Assembly (NCBI RefSeq): GCF_029784135.1
Contig: NC_073745.1
Location: forward strand, 308,774,834 to 308,838,833
From: Toxorhynchites rutilus septentrionalis
Lineage: Eukaryota; Arthropoda; Insecta; Diptera; Culicidae
Reading direction: 5' to 3'
DNA: 64,000 nt
Of the stretch, positions 22,799 to 34,169 are shown piece by piece (the stretch's first letter is position 1; every line of letters begins with the position of its first letter). A model generated the notes under the pieces. The model was given only the letters and a program-made list of their open reading frames with translations, did no database searches and was not told the origin of the DNA. A program made the position numbers and the translations under genes.

Positions 22799-24238
22799 CA
22801 GCCATTCCATGCCAAACCGATATAGTGGTTCTCAGATTATCGTAAAAAGTTGTAGTTTTGTCTGTTTTTGTTAGGGTGACCATTAGGGTGGCCCGAAAAA
22901 TCTATTTTTTCGCATTTTTGCCAAAAATGGCTTTTTTTAAATTCATAACTTTCGAACCACTGGACCAATTCAGATGTTCGACATATTAAATTAAAGCCAA
23001 TTAGCTGGTCTTTTTTTTTAATACTACAGTTGCATATAATTTGATTTATGTTTTCGTTATTATTAATTGTAAATGTTTTTCATAATTTTCGTGGTCTCGG
23101 GACCAAAGGCGCTATATTTTTTTATATTTTTTCTGGAAAGCTGAGGGTTTTTCACAAAACATATCTCGAAACTAGGGAGGCGTTTTTTTTCGTTTTTGAG
23201 TTATGATTTTTCAAAGCTAACCGATGGTCCGAAAAATCATTTTTTCCCCATTTTTTCCACTATAAAAAAATCATTACTTTTGATCTACTGGAACGATTCA
23301 GACGATCGACGTATTAAATTAATGACAATGAGCTAGTCTTTTTTTTTAAAAATATTAAACTCTGAATAAAAAAGGATTTTGTTTTCGTAATTATTGATTA
23401 TATTTGTTTTTTATAGCTTACATCGTTTCGGGACTAAGGGCGCCATATTTTTTTATAGTTTTTCCTGAAATCTGAGGTTTTTTTCACATAATATATCCAA
23501 ATACCAGAGAGCTGTTATTTTTCGTTTTAAAGTTATGATTTTTCAAAGTTAACATGTTTTCAGTTTTCGTTCAATATTTCTATGCGACAAGACTGGATGT
23601 ATGTGACTATAATCCAATGAATTGACAAGTATTTTATTTTTTCAAAACATGCTTTAATAGGCTTAAGTAGGCTTTAATTTGATATATCGATCATCTCAAG
23701 CGGTCCAGTAGTTCAAAAGTTATAAATTTTAGAAAAAAGTTATTTTTGGGAAAAATGATTTTTGGACCATCGGTTAACTTTGAAAAATCATAACTCAAAA
23801 ACGAGAAAAAACGCCTCCCTAGTTTCGAGATATGTTTTGTTAAAAATCCTCAGCTTTCCAGAAAAAATATAAAAAATATATATAGCGCCTTTGGTCCCGA
23901 GACCACGAAAACTTTAAAAAACATTTACAATCAATAATAACGAAAACATAAATCAAATTTTATGCAACTGTAGTATTTTTTTCAAAAAAAGACCAGCTAA
24001 TTAGCATTAATTTAATATATCGAACATCTGAATTGGTCCAGTGGTTCAAAAGTTATGATTTTTTTTAAAAAGTCATTTTTGGCAAAAATGCGAAAAATTA
24101 GATTTTTCGGACCATCCTAAAATGGAAATGGAAACCTAACAAAAAAAATTAAAAAATACGGGTCTAATAATTTTCGATAAAGAACAAAACTACCACTTTT
24201 TTCGAGAACCACTATATCGGTTTGGCATGGAATGGCTG
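22799..24238. mobile_element. Large foldback element with TA-type flanks
   Basis: The left end CAGCCATTCCATGCCAAACC (22799) is exactly inverted at 24219-24238, and both ends abut TATA. The arms stay complementary for several hundred bases. For example the left segment at 22965-23020 (CCACTGGACCAATTCAGATG...GCTGGTC) is inverted at 23990-24050, and 23085-23130 (GTGGTCTCGGGACCAAAGGC) is inverted at 23884-23912. There is no transposase; open frames are noise. The TA flank suggests mobilisation by a Tc1/mariner-type enzyme. A fragment of the same family begins at 37470. Confidence 0.85.
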
Positions 24239-24327
24239 TATACATAAACGTTAAAATATGATTGTATGCGCGAGCAACGATATTCATGTCAGGGTTGAGT
24301 AGTAGTGGTGGATTGAAGTCAGGTTGA

Positions 24328-24470
24328 AGGAGTAGGCGCTCTGGCGTAGTGATAACATCCATACCTCTTACGCTAAAGGTTACGAGTTCAATCCACACTG
24401 CCGACATCCTTCCAAAAATGGAAGTAAAAATGACGAACCAGCCAAAAAGTGTTGAAAGATTGAATGAAGA
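24328..24470 (+). mobile_element. tRNA-derived SINE family B, copy 1
   Basis: A-box-like TCTGGCGTAGTGATAACATC and B-box-like GGTTACGAGTTCAATCC are separated as in a tRNA. They are followed by CCTTCCAAAAATGGAAGTAAAA and GACGAACCA. The same order occurs inverted at 39060-39215 and 61015-61085. It is SINE-like, not a tRNA gene. Confidence 0.7.
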
Positions 24471-24734
24471 GGCAGATTAGTATTCATTCGTCACGTCAAT
24501 TAGAATAACCATTTGTTAGAATAGTTCATCAGTCATTCTCGCTCTTAACGCTTGTTAATTCATTTTTAGTCAACTCAAGTCATGTTGACGGCGAATGCCG
24601 AAGTAGTATTGTTTGATGAAAATAATCTAGTAGAATGTCTGATCAATCGGTCATTCGACGTGGAATTGTATACCAAAAAAATTAAATTTTATTTGTAACC
24701 ATCCAAATATAGAATAGTAACCATAACCATCAGG

Positions 24735-25118
24735 GGATCTCCGAAGCCCCACTTGTTGCGCATTCGATTACTAGGCGATCGATGGTGGATCAAAATTCAG
24801 GGCCCTTCAATCGACCATCTTTGTGTGCTATTGAGGAATAATCAGCGGGTATGGAGATCGATTCACGGTCGGAGCTCTGGCCTCTTTTCTTTTTTTTTCT
24901 CATACGCTCTCCTGCTCGTAATAAGAAACATCGGTCTGTTGGGTTCATAATAACCATGATCATATCAATTGTCTCCGTTGTCCGGTATAACTGAATAGTG
25001 GGACAAAAGGAATACTCATACGCCGAAATGGTTATTGTGTAATTTACCATATCGATACAATAAACATGTAACATGTACACTGTTAAATCCCGCTCTGTTA
25101 CGGCTGGAATGTTCATGA
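24735..25118 (+). mobile_element. tRNA-head-like SINE family C, copy 1
   Basis: It shares with 44160-44600 the order GCGATCGAT...CAAAA(T/C)TCAGGGCCC, GA(C/T)CATCTTTGTGT, AAGAAACATCGG(T/G)CTGTTG, CATGATCATATC and GAATACTC(A/T)TACGCC. The head resembles a degenerate tRNA. There is no coding content. Confidence 0.6.
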
Positions 25119-25121
25119 TCT

Positions 25122-25385
25122 TTAACACGTTGAGACCCGCTTTTTGATAGGAAAACGCTGACTGACTGGGACTGACAGTTACAAAATAAGAAAATGAAAA
25201 TAATATATGGTTTATTTTCGGATTTATTACAAAATGTGGCTACTTTCTAATCGAATTTCTGACGCTTTTCTATTTATACAATGAGTATCTTTGGGAGCTG
25301 GGACCGACACGGATAATGTGTAAACGCTCTTGATGTGGGTTGAATGGAAAGCGCCGCAAGATCTATTCGGGGCTCATCGTGCTAA
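25122..25385. mobile_element. piggyBac-type MITE, copy 1
   Basis: It starts TTAACACGTTGAGACCCG and ends CGGGGCTCATCGTGCTAA, an 18-base imperfect inverted repeat. The left flank is TTAA and the right CTAA, a one-base change from TTAA. The body is about 75-80 percent similar by eye to 53525-53775 (GGGACTGACAGTTACAAAATA, TTTTCGGAT, ATCTTTGGGAG). A TTAA target is the piggyBac hallmark. No transposase. Confidence 0.75.
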
Positions 25386-26635
25386 TAAATAAACAAATGA
25401 GTTAAAGAAAAATCCTGTAGATCAAATCTTATCGATTCAGGTACTAAATTGATTGCAAAGTAGCATGATTATCTTTTATAAACTATGACAGCAAATAGAC
25501 GAGCGATAACTGGTGTAACCGGGCATGAAAAGTGTTGATTCTGTAACTGATTTGCATAACATTTTCCTCACAAATAACTTTCATAACAAAAATACTGCCG
25601 GGTCTAGTAAATAGTTTATGCACACAATCACTCTCCCTGTTCCACTGCAAGTCGTCGGCTCACTAAAATCTCACTTTCATCTGCACTATCCCCATCCCAC
25701 CACATTCGAGGACCATGGACGGGGATGAATAAAACATCAACTATTTAAATTGAAATCGCTGCTCCCCATATCCAAATCTTATTGGCGCCTGTGCCAAGCG
25801 GGAACCTGCTTGGTGCATGCTCGAGAGACCATGAAATCTGGTACCGCAGCGGGAGGGGCAGCGTTATCGGTGCGCTGTAGCCCCCAAGCACCAGCGCTCC
25901 ACCAGCAGCGCTGAAATGGAACAAGTTTCCTCTACCGAAAAAAGTGCACACCATACAAACAGGACGATCGACTGCACTCAGTTTCTGTGTGCAACTGACT
26001 AAAATAAATTACGCAAAATAAACCACTTTTTCATCGTCGCGCTGGGCGGCGGGAAGGACCCGTGGATTAGGCGTGGGGGGGAGCCTCCAACAGATCGGAA
26101 CACCCCCTCCGCAGTTTGTTCGTTCTGTTTAAAATATTAATTTCTATTCGGGTGGGAGGAAAATTTTAATTTCATTTACACAATGTTCCCATGATGCGGG
26201 TGATGCATGCTCGGTAAACTGTTTACGGTCGGAAAATTGAATACCTATACAAAGTGTTTTATGGAGCAGAAAAATCACCCGAGCCCGGCCGCCGCCATAG
26301 CGAATGGGAGTTTATCGGTTGGAATAAATCAAATTTGTCACTTACCTAATCCGATTTTCGTCACTACAGCGGATTATGAACAAAGAAAATTGTTTTCCAA
26401 CTAGCATGGGAGCTAATCCAAGCTAAAACTGGAATATTCGAGCGATTTTAACAATGTTAAATGTTTATTTCCGTATTTATTATCAAATTTCTGTCGTTCG
26501 CCTGGCGAATTTTCTGATCCAGGACCCTGTCGCATAGTCAACTTAATAATATTCGTTACAAGTTATAAGTTACAAGTCTTGAAACTACAAGTATTTTGCA
26601 TTACATAATAATTTCACATCGGACCAGTAATACTG
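25386..26635. other. Non-coding, single-copy-looking stretch
   Basis: No gene. A less AT-rich part at 25620-26130 shows no repeat and may be regulatory DNA, but nothing specific supports that. Confidence 0.4.
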
Positions 26636-26639
26636 GATT

Positions 26640-26870
26640 CTTTTTTACGCGATTTTTTTCACACGATTCTCTCGAAATTACGTGATTTTCTTGAAATTAC
26701 GCGATTTGAAACTGTCTAACGTTTCTTTTTTGGGAAGAGAAAGAGAAAGAAATTAATTCTGCGAGAGCGTGTGCGAATGTGGTTGTGGCGAGCGCGCACC
26801 GGTGATGGGGCAATGTTTTTTTACCCGATTCTCTCGAAATTACTCGATTTTCTTGAAATGATGCTATTTT
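26640..26870. repeat. Degenerate short tandem repeat
   Basis: The phrases GATTCTCTCGAAATTAC and GATTTTCTTGAAATTACGCG recur several times at 26660-26710 and again at 26825-26860. Non-coding. Confidence 0.6.
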
Positions 26871-27246
26871 TTCTTGTGCGCACGCATCAGTCGCCTTAAA
26901 AAAAATCAGTGTACTTGTTTTATTAGTAACGCATTATTATTTTATTAAAAATGAGTCATTTATCTGTCAAAGTTAAATCGTGTCATTGTTTTGAATGAAA
27001 TTTTTTTCTTTACTTTCTGAAAATGTCTATGAAAAAAATTACATAACGCGAAGATCAAAGCAAATTGAAGCTCTGCTTTCTCGAAGACATTTGCTGTTGA
27101 AAGGACATATTGTTTGGGCCTTTTTCTGCTACACAAACAAAAGAAATATGTAAAATCAATTGGAGCTCCACCAAGTGGCAAAAAAGCATTCATTGTTTTT
27201 GTAATAAATTTTCATATCATAAAAATAGGTGGGTTAATTCTATGAT

Positions 27247-27518
27247 GTAGCCGCAAGGTTGACGTAGGACTACCGTTGACTTGATAATCATTTGTTTTCG
27301 TACCTATTTTCAATTTTCTATATTATAGAGACTTCAAACTAGAATGTTCAGTCTCCTTTAGTATCTGTCATTATGGTTTTCCTAGGCTCCTCGGATTTGT
27401 AATTCACGCATAAGGAACATAAGTGCCACCGGCTTGCGAGTATTTACAATGCCGAATTTCCCAGACACCTTGTTTTTGAACTCCGTGTTAGGGAAACACA
27501 TTCATTCCGTTTTGCATA
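27247..27518. repeat. Family B repeat, left part (split by a DD37E element)
   Basis: It opens with CCGCAAGGTTGACGTAGGAC (27249), the inverted form of the family A/B terminus; the same opening is at 60767. It also contains a unit (GGCTTGCGAGTATTTACAATG...GTGTTAGGGAAACACATTC at 27432-27505) related to the tandem units at 50916-51180. The DD37E element is inserted at 27519. Confidence 0.6.
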
Positions 27519-27520
27519 TA

Positions 27521-28792
27521 AAGGGTGTTCGAATCAAAAAGTGGTCAACTTAAATTCGCCGTATCTTTTCTAATCATTCATATAAAAAACCTGATCACCC
27601 CTCATTTTGTAGGTGTGTGTGTATGTGTGTGTGTGTAGAATGATGCCTCTATTTGCATTTTGACATTAGATCTTTAGTTATCAATTTTGTACATGCGTCG
27701 TGAAAATCCAAACTACACGCACGCAGAAATAGAAAAATCGTTGAATGTGGCCAAATCAACCGGCACCAAAGTAATAAAAGTGTTCGGGGAACGTTTGTCG
27801 ACAACTAGAAAGCCTGGATCTGGGGAAAATCGAAAGTCGGGAGCCGCAGTGACGAACAGAAGAGTGGCTAGCGCTTTTAAGCTTAACCCCAACCTCTCCG
27901 TTCAAGATGTCGCAAATAAGTTGGGAATATCGTCTACAACCGTGCATGAAGCTAAAAAACGATACGGACTATCGACTTATAAGAAGGTAGTGACTCCAAA
28001 TCGCAACGATAAGCAAAACCTTACGGCAAAAACAAGATCTCGGAAGCTGTATACGACATTGTTGACAAAGTTTGATTGCGTGGTAATGGACGATGAAACC
28101 TACGTCAAGGCAGATTTCAGACAGCTTCCTGGACAAGAGTATTATACAGCAACCGGAAGGGGAAAGGTGGCAGACATTTTCAAGCATATTAAACTATCAA
28201 AGTTTGCCAAGAAATATCTCGTTTGGCAAGCTATCTGTACCTGTGGTTTGAAAAGCGACATTTTCGTTGCAACCGGAACCGTCAACCAGGAAATTTACGT
28301 GAAAGAGTGTCTTCAAAAGCGTTTGCTGCCTTTCCTGAAGAAACATGACTTGTCTGTGCTGTTTTGGCCGGATTTGGCATCCTGCCATTATGGAAAAAAG
28401 GCCATGGAGTGGTATGCCGCTAACAAGATGCAGGTTGTGCCCAAGGATAAGAACCCTTCCAACACACCAGAACTTCGCCCAATCGAAAAATATTGGGTGA
28501 TAGTTAAGCAGAACCTCAGCTAGACCTAACTGTTAGCAGCGAGAAGGCAGTTCAAAGCAAACTGGCGTTCTGCGGCGAAAAAAGTGGATAAGGTGACTGT
28601 ACAAAATCTGATGGCAGGCGTCAAACGAAAGGCTCGCCATTTTGGAATAGGTCGACCGGAATCTTAACTGAGTATTTTTTCCGTCTTTTTTACATACTGA
28701 ACTTCAAAAAGAAAGATACTTTGAATTTTTAATAAACAAATAATCGATTTACACGCAATTTAGTTTGACCACTTTTTGATCCGAACACCCTT
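27521..28792 (+). mobile_element. ITmD37E-type (DD37E) transposon, complete ends
   Basis: It is 1272 bp and flanked by TA at 27519-27520 and 28793-28794. The terminal inverted repeats are about 27 bp with one mismatch, opening AAGGGTGTTCGAATCAAAAA on the left and AAGGGTGTTCGGATCAAAAA on the right. It has inserted in a family B repeat, whose text resumes on the other side. The DD37E spacing of its transposase is the mosquito ITmD37E signature within the IS630-Tc1-mariner superfamily. A short (GT)n run lies in the 5' untranslated part (27612-27637). Confidence 0.93.
27693..28667 (+). pseudogene. DD37E transposase with two in-frame stop codons
   Basis: The first ATG is at 27693. Two helix-turn-helix regions are visible: HAEIEKSLNVAKSTGTKVI near the N-terminus and SVQDVANKLGISSTTVHEAK further on. 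The first catalytic Asp is in VVMDDETYV, the second in FWPDLASCHYGK and the Glu in ELRPIEKYW. Exactly 37 residues separate the last two. The frame is interrupted by TAG at 28521-28523 and TAA at 28527-28529. It then continues in the same phase through ANWRSAAKKVDKVTVQNLMA to GRPES and TAA at 28665-28667. There is no frameshift. Apart from those two codons, about 325 codons are intact, so the copy died recently or the stops are its main defects. Autonomous activity is not expected. Confidence 0.9.
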
Positions 28793-29110
28793 TATGCATT
28801 GGGAACAGAAGTGCCCCCGGCTTGCATGTATTTGCAATGTCGGTTTCCGCTTTGTTTTGATGTATGTGTTGGGGAAACCGCATTCCGCTGTTACTCTGGT
28901 TGCACCTGTTAGTCGGTATCAACTGAAGGGCACAAATTGGACCAATCCAAACGTGACACTTAATGCGTATGGATAATGCTTGACATTTGACAATGATTCA
29001 GTTGTTTATCTCAAGAAAAATCAAATGATATTCATTGTGATAGATGCGTCGAAATACTTCCTATCAATCGATGCAAACATCTTTGCGATTTATGGGGATT
29101 CCATTTGAGG
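28793..29110 (+). repeat. Family B repeat, right part
   Basis: It continues the interrupted unit (GTGCCCCCGGCTTGCATGTA at 28811, GTGTTGGGGAAACCGCATTC at 28866) and then the family B body (ATTCATTGTGATAGATGCGT at 29031), matching 51141-51310. The terminal TAGTCCTACGTCA is not present here, so this end is truncated. Confidence 0.65.
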
Positions 29111-29722
29111 GCAATGAGCTCCAATTGGACAATCTTTTCAAGGGAGAAAAATTGACTTCCTTATTTTTTTTAAATATTAAAAAAAAGTAGATAATAAAAT
29201 ATCAAATATTAAAAATAAATATTTACCGTTCTCTGAAGTATTCTATCATTCTAATTTGTGTGGAAACAAACACAACTATATGAATTCATAAATATAGTTC
29301 ATTAATAAGAAATAAAGCACTAATTAATCATATCATTCGAGCAGATCCAAATGACGTCCCACTACTCGGACATTACCATGAACCGAAATTTAAAGATATT
29401 TTCTTCTAGAATCTCTAGAAAATGCGGTTATTCATTTGAGCGATGGTTTATTTCTGTCATCGTTAGACCTGAACGCGTCTTGAGAATCATCGTGAACTGC
29501 TGTGAAAAGTATAGGAAGAATTTCGTGCCAACTCGTTTTTAGAGTTGTATACGGCATTTTTAGCATTTTTGCATATATAACTCCTCCAAAGGAACTTCTA
29601 GTAACATTTTTGTGTTTAAATTCTCGCGTTTGACATGTTCTTGACGTTTGCAGAATATGTCAATCGTGGTATTTTAGACACTAAAATAACGAGTTAAACA
29701 TTAATAGTAAATTTTCTAAAAA
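29111..29722. other. AT-rich non-coding stretch
   Basis: Nothing recognised. Confidence 0.4.
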
Positions 29723-29730
29723 AAAAAATA

Positions 29731-29958
29731 ATGCTCGCAGCAAACAATCTTTGTGATTGTGGCGATGGCTACCACGACATCGAGCATATTGTCTGGTCGT
29801 GTATCCGGTTCCATGCTGCTCGCTCTCAGCTCTCTAGAGCACTGAGAGCAAAAGGCAGACAATCGGATATCCCCGTCCGGGATATCTTATGTAGCCGTGA
29901 TCCTGATCTTCTGCTTCATCTATACCTGTTCCTCAGGAACGCCGATGTCAACGTTTAA
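29731..29958 (+). pseudogene. ORF2 C-terminus with zinc knuckle (non-LTR copy 2)
   Basis: 75 codons begin at the truncation and read ANNLCDCGDGYHDIEHIVWSC, the CX1CX7-8HX4C knuckle also found in copy 1. Then comes IPVRDILCSRDPDLLLHLYLF, aligned with the end of copy 1. It keeps the HAARSQLSRALRAKGRQ segment that copy 1 lacks. Stop at 29956-29958. Confidence 0.8.
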
Positions 29959-30480
29959 TGATTTTTCCTTCGTTGTGTCCCTGTTTCGTATCCCTCCTAT
30001 TCGATCTATAAACTTTTACTTAGTCGCGGCAATACATACACACACTCTTTACAGATACACGGGCCAAAGGTTGTGCAGTCCACTGATGATTCAACAAAAG
30101 CCAAAGGTTGTACCGCTCATGACAACTCTACACGAGCTGATGATTGCGCCGGCTAGTGACCATTCTATCCTGGATTCCTCGAGAAGACGCACCACGCTAG
30201 ATATGGGGTACAGACTAGGTGGGCGTTGCTGATTAATGGTCAGCTGCATCCCAATAGGAAGTATCCCGTGTCGGGCACAGGTACAGATCATTGAAGACAG
30301 CAACATCACAATTACGAAAACACTTGTAATACTAACCTCGAGCCAACCGCGAGTAATCGGTTACATATTACTAACATAGTTATAAGGCAAACATTGTCGA
30401 AATATTGAACTCCCGGCCCCGTCAGGTTGACGCCATAAGAGCCTTAATAAAAATATATATTTTGGATAAAAAAAAAAATA
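29731..30480 (+). mobile_element. 5'-truncated non-LTR retrotransposon, copy 2
   Basis: A zinc-knuckle C-terminal fragment is followed by a 3'UTR containing AACCTCGAGCCAACCGCGAG (30335) and TAATCGGTTACATATTACTAAC, related to copy 1, and ending in an A-rich tail at 30469-30490. The 5' end abuts an A-run at 29719-29728. A strong 5' truncation is typical of LINE insertions. Confidence 0.75.
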
Positions 30481-30489
30481 AAAATAAAA

Positions 30490-31040
30490 AAATTTGCAAG
30501 GAAAACTTTTTCCCTGTAGCAGTGCCCTTCTTTCGATGTATAGGTGACTTGCTGGAAATTTTAGGGGCTATTGAGATTTTTTTTTTTTTGAGAATTGAGA
30601 CCACCAATTTCAATTATAACTGTTTTTTATAAGGGTGTATCTTAAACATTGACCCTTTTTTGCGAAAAAACATAGCTCGGAATACAGATGTCTGATGAAA
30701 ATATGATGAACTGCAAAGTTGTTGGAAAATCAATGGAATAAATAACATTTCGAATATATCGTTAGAAAATCTAATTCAAAAATTGAATTTTATATTAATT
30801 ATACCTTAATATATTTTAATAATAACTATTATACCTTCGATATTTTATTGGAAACCCCTTTCAATTTAACAAAGTTTGATATAGAGTGGTGCTATGTCGA
30901 ACTCATTAAAACAAAAATATTATTTTTTTTTTTTAAATTCTACGATTTCGATTTTGCAAAATATTGGATTTTTCATATTTATATCTTCATTTTGGCACCA
31001 CGTCAAACTTTGTGAAATTGAAAGATTTTTACAACAAAAA
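30490..31040. other. AT-rich non-coding stretch
   Basis: Nothing recognised. The open frames at 30405-30632 are the retroelement tail and AT-rich noise. Confidence 0.4.
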
Positions 31041-31090
31041 CTAGCTGATCCGGCAAACGTTGTTCCGCCATTTAAATCATTTCTATTGAA
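31041..31090 (-). mobile_element. Helitron-like 3' terminus, copy 3 (inverted)
   Basis: On the minus strand the sequence ends CGTTTGCCGGATCAGCTAG at 31041, followed by T at 31040. This matches the 3' ends at 4919 and 56480 (GCCGGGTCAGCTAG, GCCAGGTCAGCTAG). The element would extend towards higher coordinates. Its other end and body are not resolved. Confidence 0.55.
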
Positions 31091-32680
31091 TATTTTGTCT
31101 GTTCAATAAAAAATAACTGGTGTACCGTGAGTGTGTTCAAATTCGATCAGAGCTCACGATTCGTCTTTTGCATTCTGAAATTCGATCGACGTCAATTCAA
31201 CCGTGCTATGAAATGTAGCAATCTTGCTTTGACGCAAAATAAACTTCAAAATAATTAATCCGTATTCGTGGAACAATTTACTCTCTATCAGATTAGCAGA
31301 CACAAAATCAATTTTAAATTGCTAAAATTTTAATTAAATCATTACTCAATGTTGTTCAAATATTTAGAAGACATAGTCATATCTTTAGTCTCCTTGAATT
31401 TGCGCCAAAACTTTATCCATAATATAAAATCATTATCGGAGACAATTTTCGTTTAATGTTTCCCTCACTTGCAGAGAATGTGTTATCCTGTTACACAGAA
31501 CGCAAATTAGAGACTATTTTAATTTTTTTTTTCCTTATAGTCTTTTTTTTATTTATAAGTTTTTTTATGAAAGCTTGTTTATTCCACCCGAAAATTCATT
31601 GCCAATTTTCACTTCACATAAATGGAACACGAAGCTCAATGTCGAATTGCATGGCGATTTGCACAACTCGATTGAACTTGAGTTTCGATCCGTTCGGGTA
31701 ATTCTGATGGATCTAGAATTTTCCGAGGAAATTACTCTATCGTTTTGTTCAGAGCGTATTTTGTCGACTAACCAAACTAAAAATATGCGTATGAGGTAAT
31801 CCTCGCTTTCGTCATTCAACCGAATACATCCAGCAACATGTTGGTCGGAATACGTGTAATTTTGTAATGGAGCTAATCAAAGACTTCATTTCTTTTGTCT
31901 GAATACGCGTACTGTCATAGCTAAGCAAACGTTCTGAACTGGCAACAACAAAGGCTGTGTCGGTGATAGCGTCTGTGTCATGATAGCGTCTCGTGAGTAC
32001 CTTTGCGTATATGTTAACCATTGATTGTTGGCACAGCTCTAGACATCGTAGAACGACGTTTTAATTCAACTAATCGCGATTCATCAAACGAAACACATAA
32101 GAATCTATCAAACGCACTCTCTTGTTTGTTTCGTCTCCTCCAACCACATGTTCAAAAATATTAATTAAAAATTAGTGATGATGCATTGGATCTACACACG
32201 TGCTTTCCAGCCGTTTTTTTTTATCAGGATTGACGACAATAGAGTGATTGATATTTTGCATTTTGAGCATGTGTGTGGTTAGAATAATTTCAATAATTTA
32301 TTGTGCTCATCCAAAAAGGCTTCCAGCTCGCCGTCGATGCGCCTAGCTTTAGTCGAGTTGAGGTTACTTGCGCATGTGTGTGGTAAAAGCTCGATGAAGA
32401 GAATGATGTGCAATTTGACATTTAACAACGTAAATAAATTCGTCCTGTTTGAAAAACGTTGTTGTTTATATAAAAATAGAAATATGGCGATTAAAAAATC
32501 GGAGAAAGGTGTTAAAATTGGTTATATATGGTTTTATGTATTTTTAAGCCAAATTTATGCAAAAAAAAACAAAACCAAAATTATTCAGAATTTTTTCTGC
32601 ATAGTACCACACTAATCGGTATTAAATATGCAGTAATCGGTATCGTAGCGGTATCATATATAGTTTGCGACCTATTCTCA
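31091..32680. other. Possible Helitron body or unrelated non-coding sequence
   Basis: No gene recognised. Overlapping open frames at 31456-31819 lie on both strands and are uninformative. Confidence 0.35.
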
Positions 32681-32689
32681 TGCATACCA

Positions 32690-32795
32690 AGTTTTTTGGG
32701 TATAATTTCTTTAGAATCGGTCGAGCCGTTTCGGAGGAGTTCGACCACGAACATCGTGACACGAGATTTTTATATAAATACAAGTAGATATATTC
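32690..32795 (+). repeat. Probable transposable-element 3' end
   Basis: GAATCGGTCGAGCCGTTTCG (32712), then GGAGTTCGA and GACACGAGATTTTTATATA. This wording resembles the 3' ends of several insect non-LTR and Helitron elements. Only one copy is present here, so the class is not settled. Confidence 0.4.
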
Positions 32796-32849
32796 AAAAA
32801 AATATCGAGTTATGAAAATTATCAATATTGAACTCAATTTTTACTCAGC

Positions 32850-33420
32850 CCACATCACTGGATAACATCTTCATCACATCCTGCTTGAAATTCGCTGCAC
32901 TTTAAAGCTACTTCAAGCCGAGCAGCATTTTCGATGTGGCAATATCTTACCAATGTCAATATCAACTTAGAGCTTCGAAATTTTCTTCCAACTTCGTGAA
33001 GTTAAAAGTGTTGTCGTAGTTTCAAACTCTTTTTCTGCATCCCTTCAGCTTAAGCACAAAATATATTTGGAGTGCAAAGCACCACCGAAAGCATAAACCT
33101 CCCCCAAAGAAACATACGCGAGAACCAGTTGCCAGAAACATTCGGTTTGAAGTACGCTGCACTTAGACGCCACTTTTAACCCGAAAACAATGTTCGAATT
33201 CACGAAGATAGAATGAACGATCGAATAAAGTCATCAGTAAGTCCGAACACATCCCTGAATTCACAACATATTCATTTATCAATATAATTTATTATTTATA
33301 CTCTGTTATTTATAATCAGTTAGAACAGGTGGAGCTTACATTGCAATATTCCCTCTCTCCACGATGCCTATAGAACGAACGCTGCATTTGATTCGCAGCG
33401 TTATATAAATATAATATTAT
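32850..33420. repeat. Dispersed repeat family E, copy 3
   Basis: 33165-33215 matches 18830-18880, and 33325-33410 matches 35-115. No coding potential. Confidence 0.5.
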
Positions 33421-33549
33421 ATCTCACATATGCATAAGTTGCGTCACATTGACAGCACGGGTAGATAAGCACACCAATAAGTAGAACAAATGTGTTGGAA
33501 AATGGGAATGTTTCCATTTTTCGGTAACTCAAACCGTTTGCGGATTGGA

Positions 33550-34169
33550 GAATCACAAAATCGACTTTTTTTTCGATGCCAAATGACTTAAAAATGTATG
33601 AAACGTCGAGATCTGGTGTTATCTAAAAAAAAAAATTTTGGCCGAAAATCGACCTTTTGGGACTTGAAGGCAATGAAGGTATGAAAAAAAAATCTAATTT
33701 AAAGAACCGACCATGTACATTTTGTTTATTGGCCCAAAAAAAAAAGATCTGTGCAAAATTTCAGCTTAATCGGACATGACTGAGGGGTGGTTCAAAGCTG
33801 TCAAAGTTTAGATTTTTTGATCCTCGAAAATCTCTCAAGGGCGGAGTAAAGGAAATTTAGAAAATCGATATTTTTTTTCGATGCCAAATGATTTAAAAAT
33901 GCATAAAACGTCGAGATCTGGTGTTATCTCAAAAAAAAATTTTTGGCCGAAAATCGACCTTTTGGGACTTGAAGGCAATGAAGGTATGAAAAAAAAATCT
34001 AATTTAAAGAACCGACCATTTACATTTTGTTTATTGGCCCAAAAAAAATTATCTGTTCAAAATTTCAGCTCAATCGGACATGACTTAGGGGTGGTTCAAA
34101 GCTGTCAAAGTTTAGATTTTTTGGCCACTCAGGCTAAGTCTCAAAAAGTCGATTTTCGGCCAAAAATTT
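33550..34169. repeat. Family F: two direct units of about 305 bp
   Basis: The unit beginning TTTCGATGCCAAATGACTTAAAAATG at 33571 recurs nearly identically at 33876. Internal landmarks are CGTCGAGATCTGGTGTTATCT, GAAAATCGACCTTTTGGGAC and CAATCGGACATGACT. An inverted piece of the same family lies at 34676-34760, beyond an inserted family A copy. A complete foldback relative is at 48920-49440. Confidence 0.8.
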
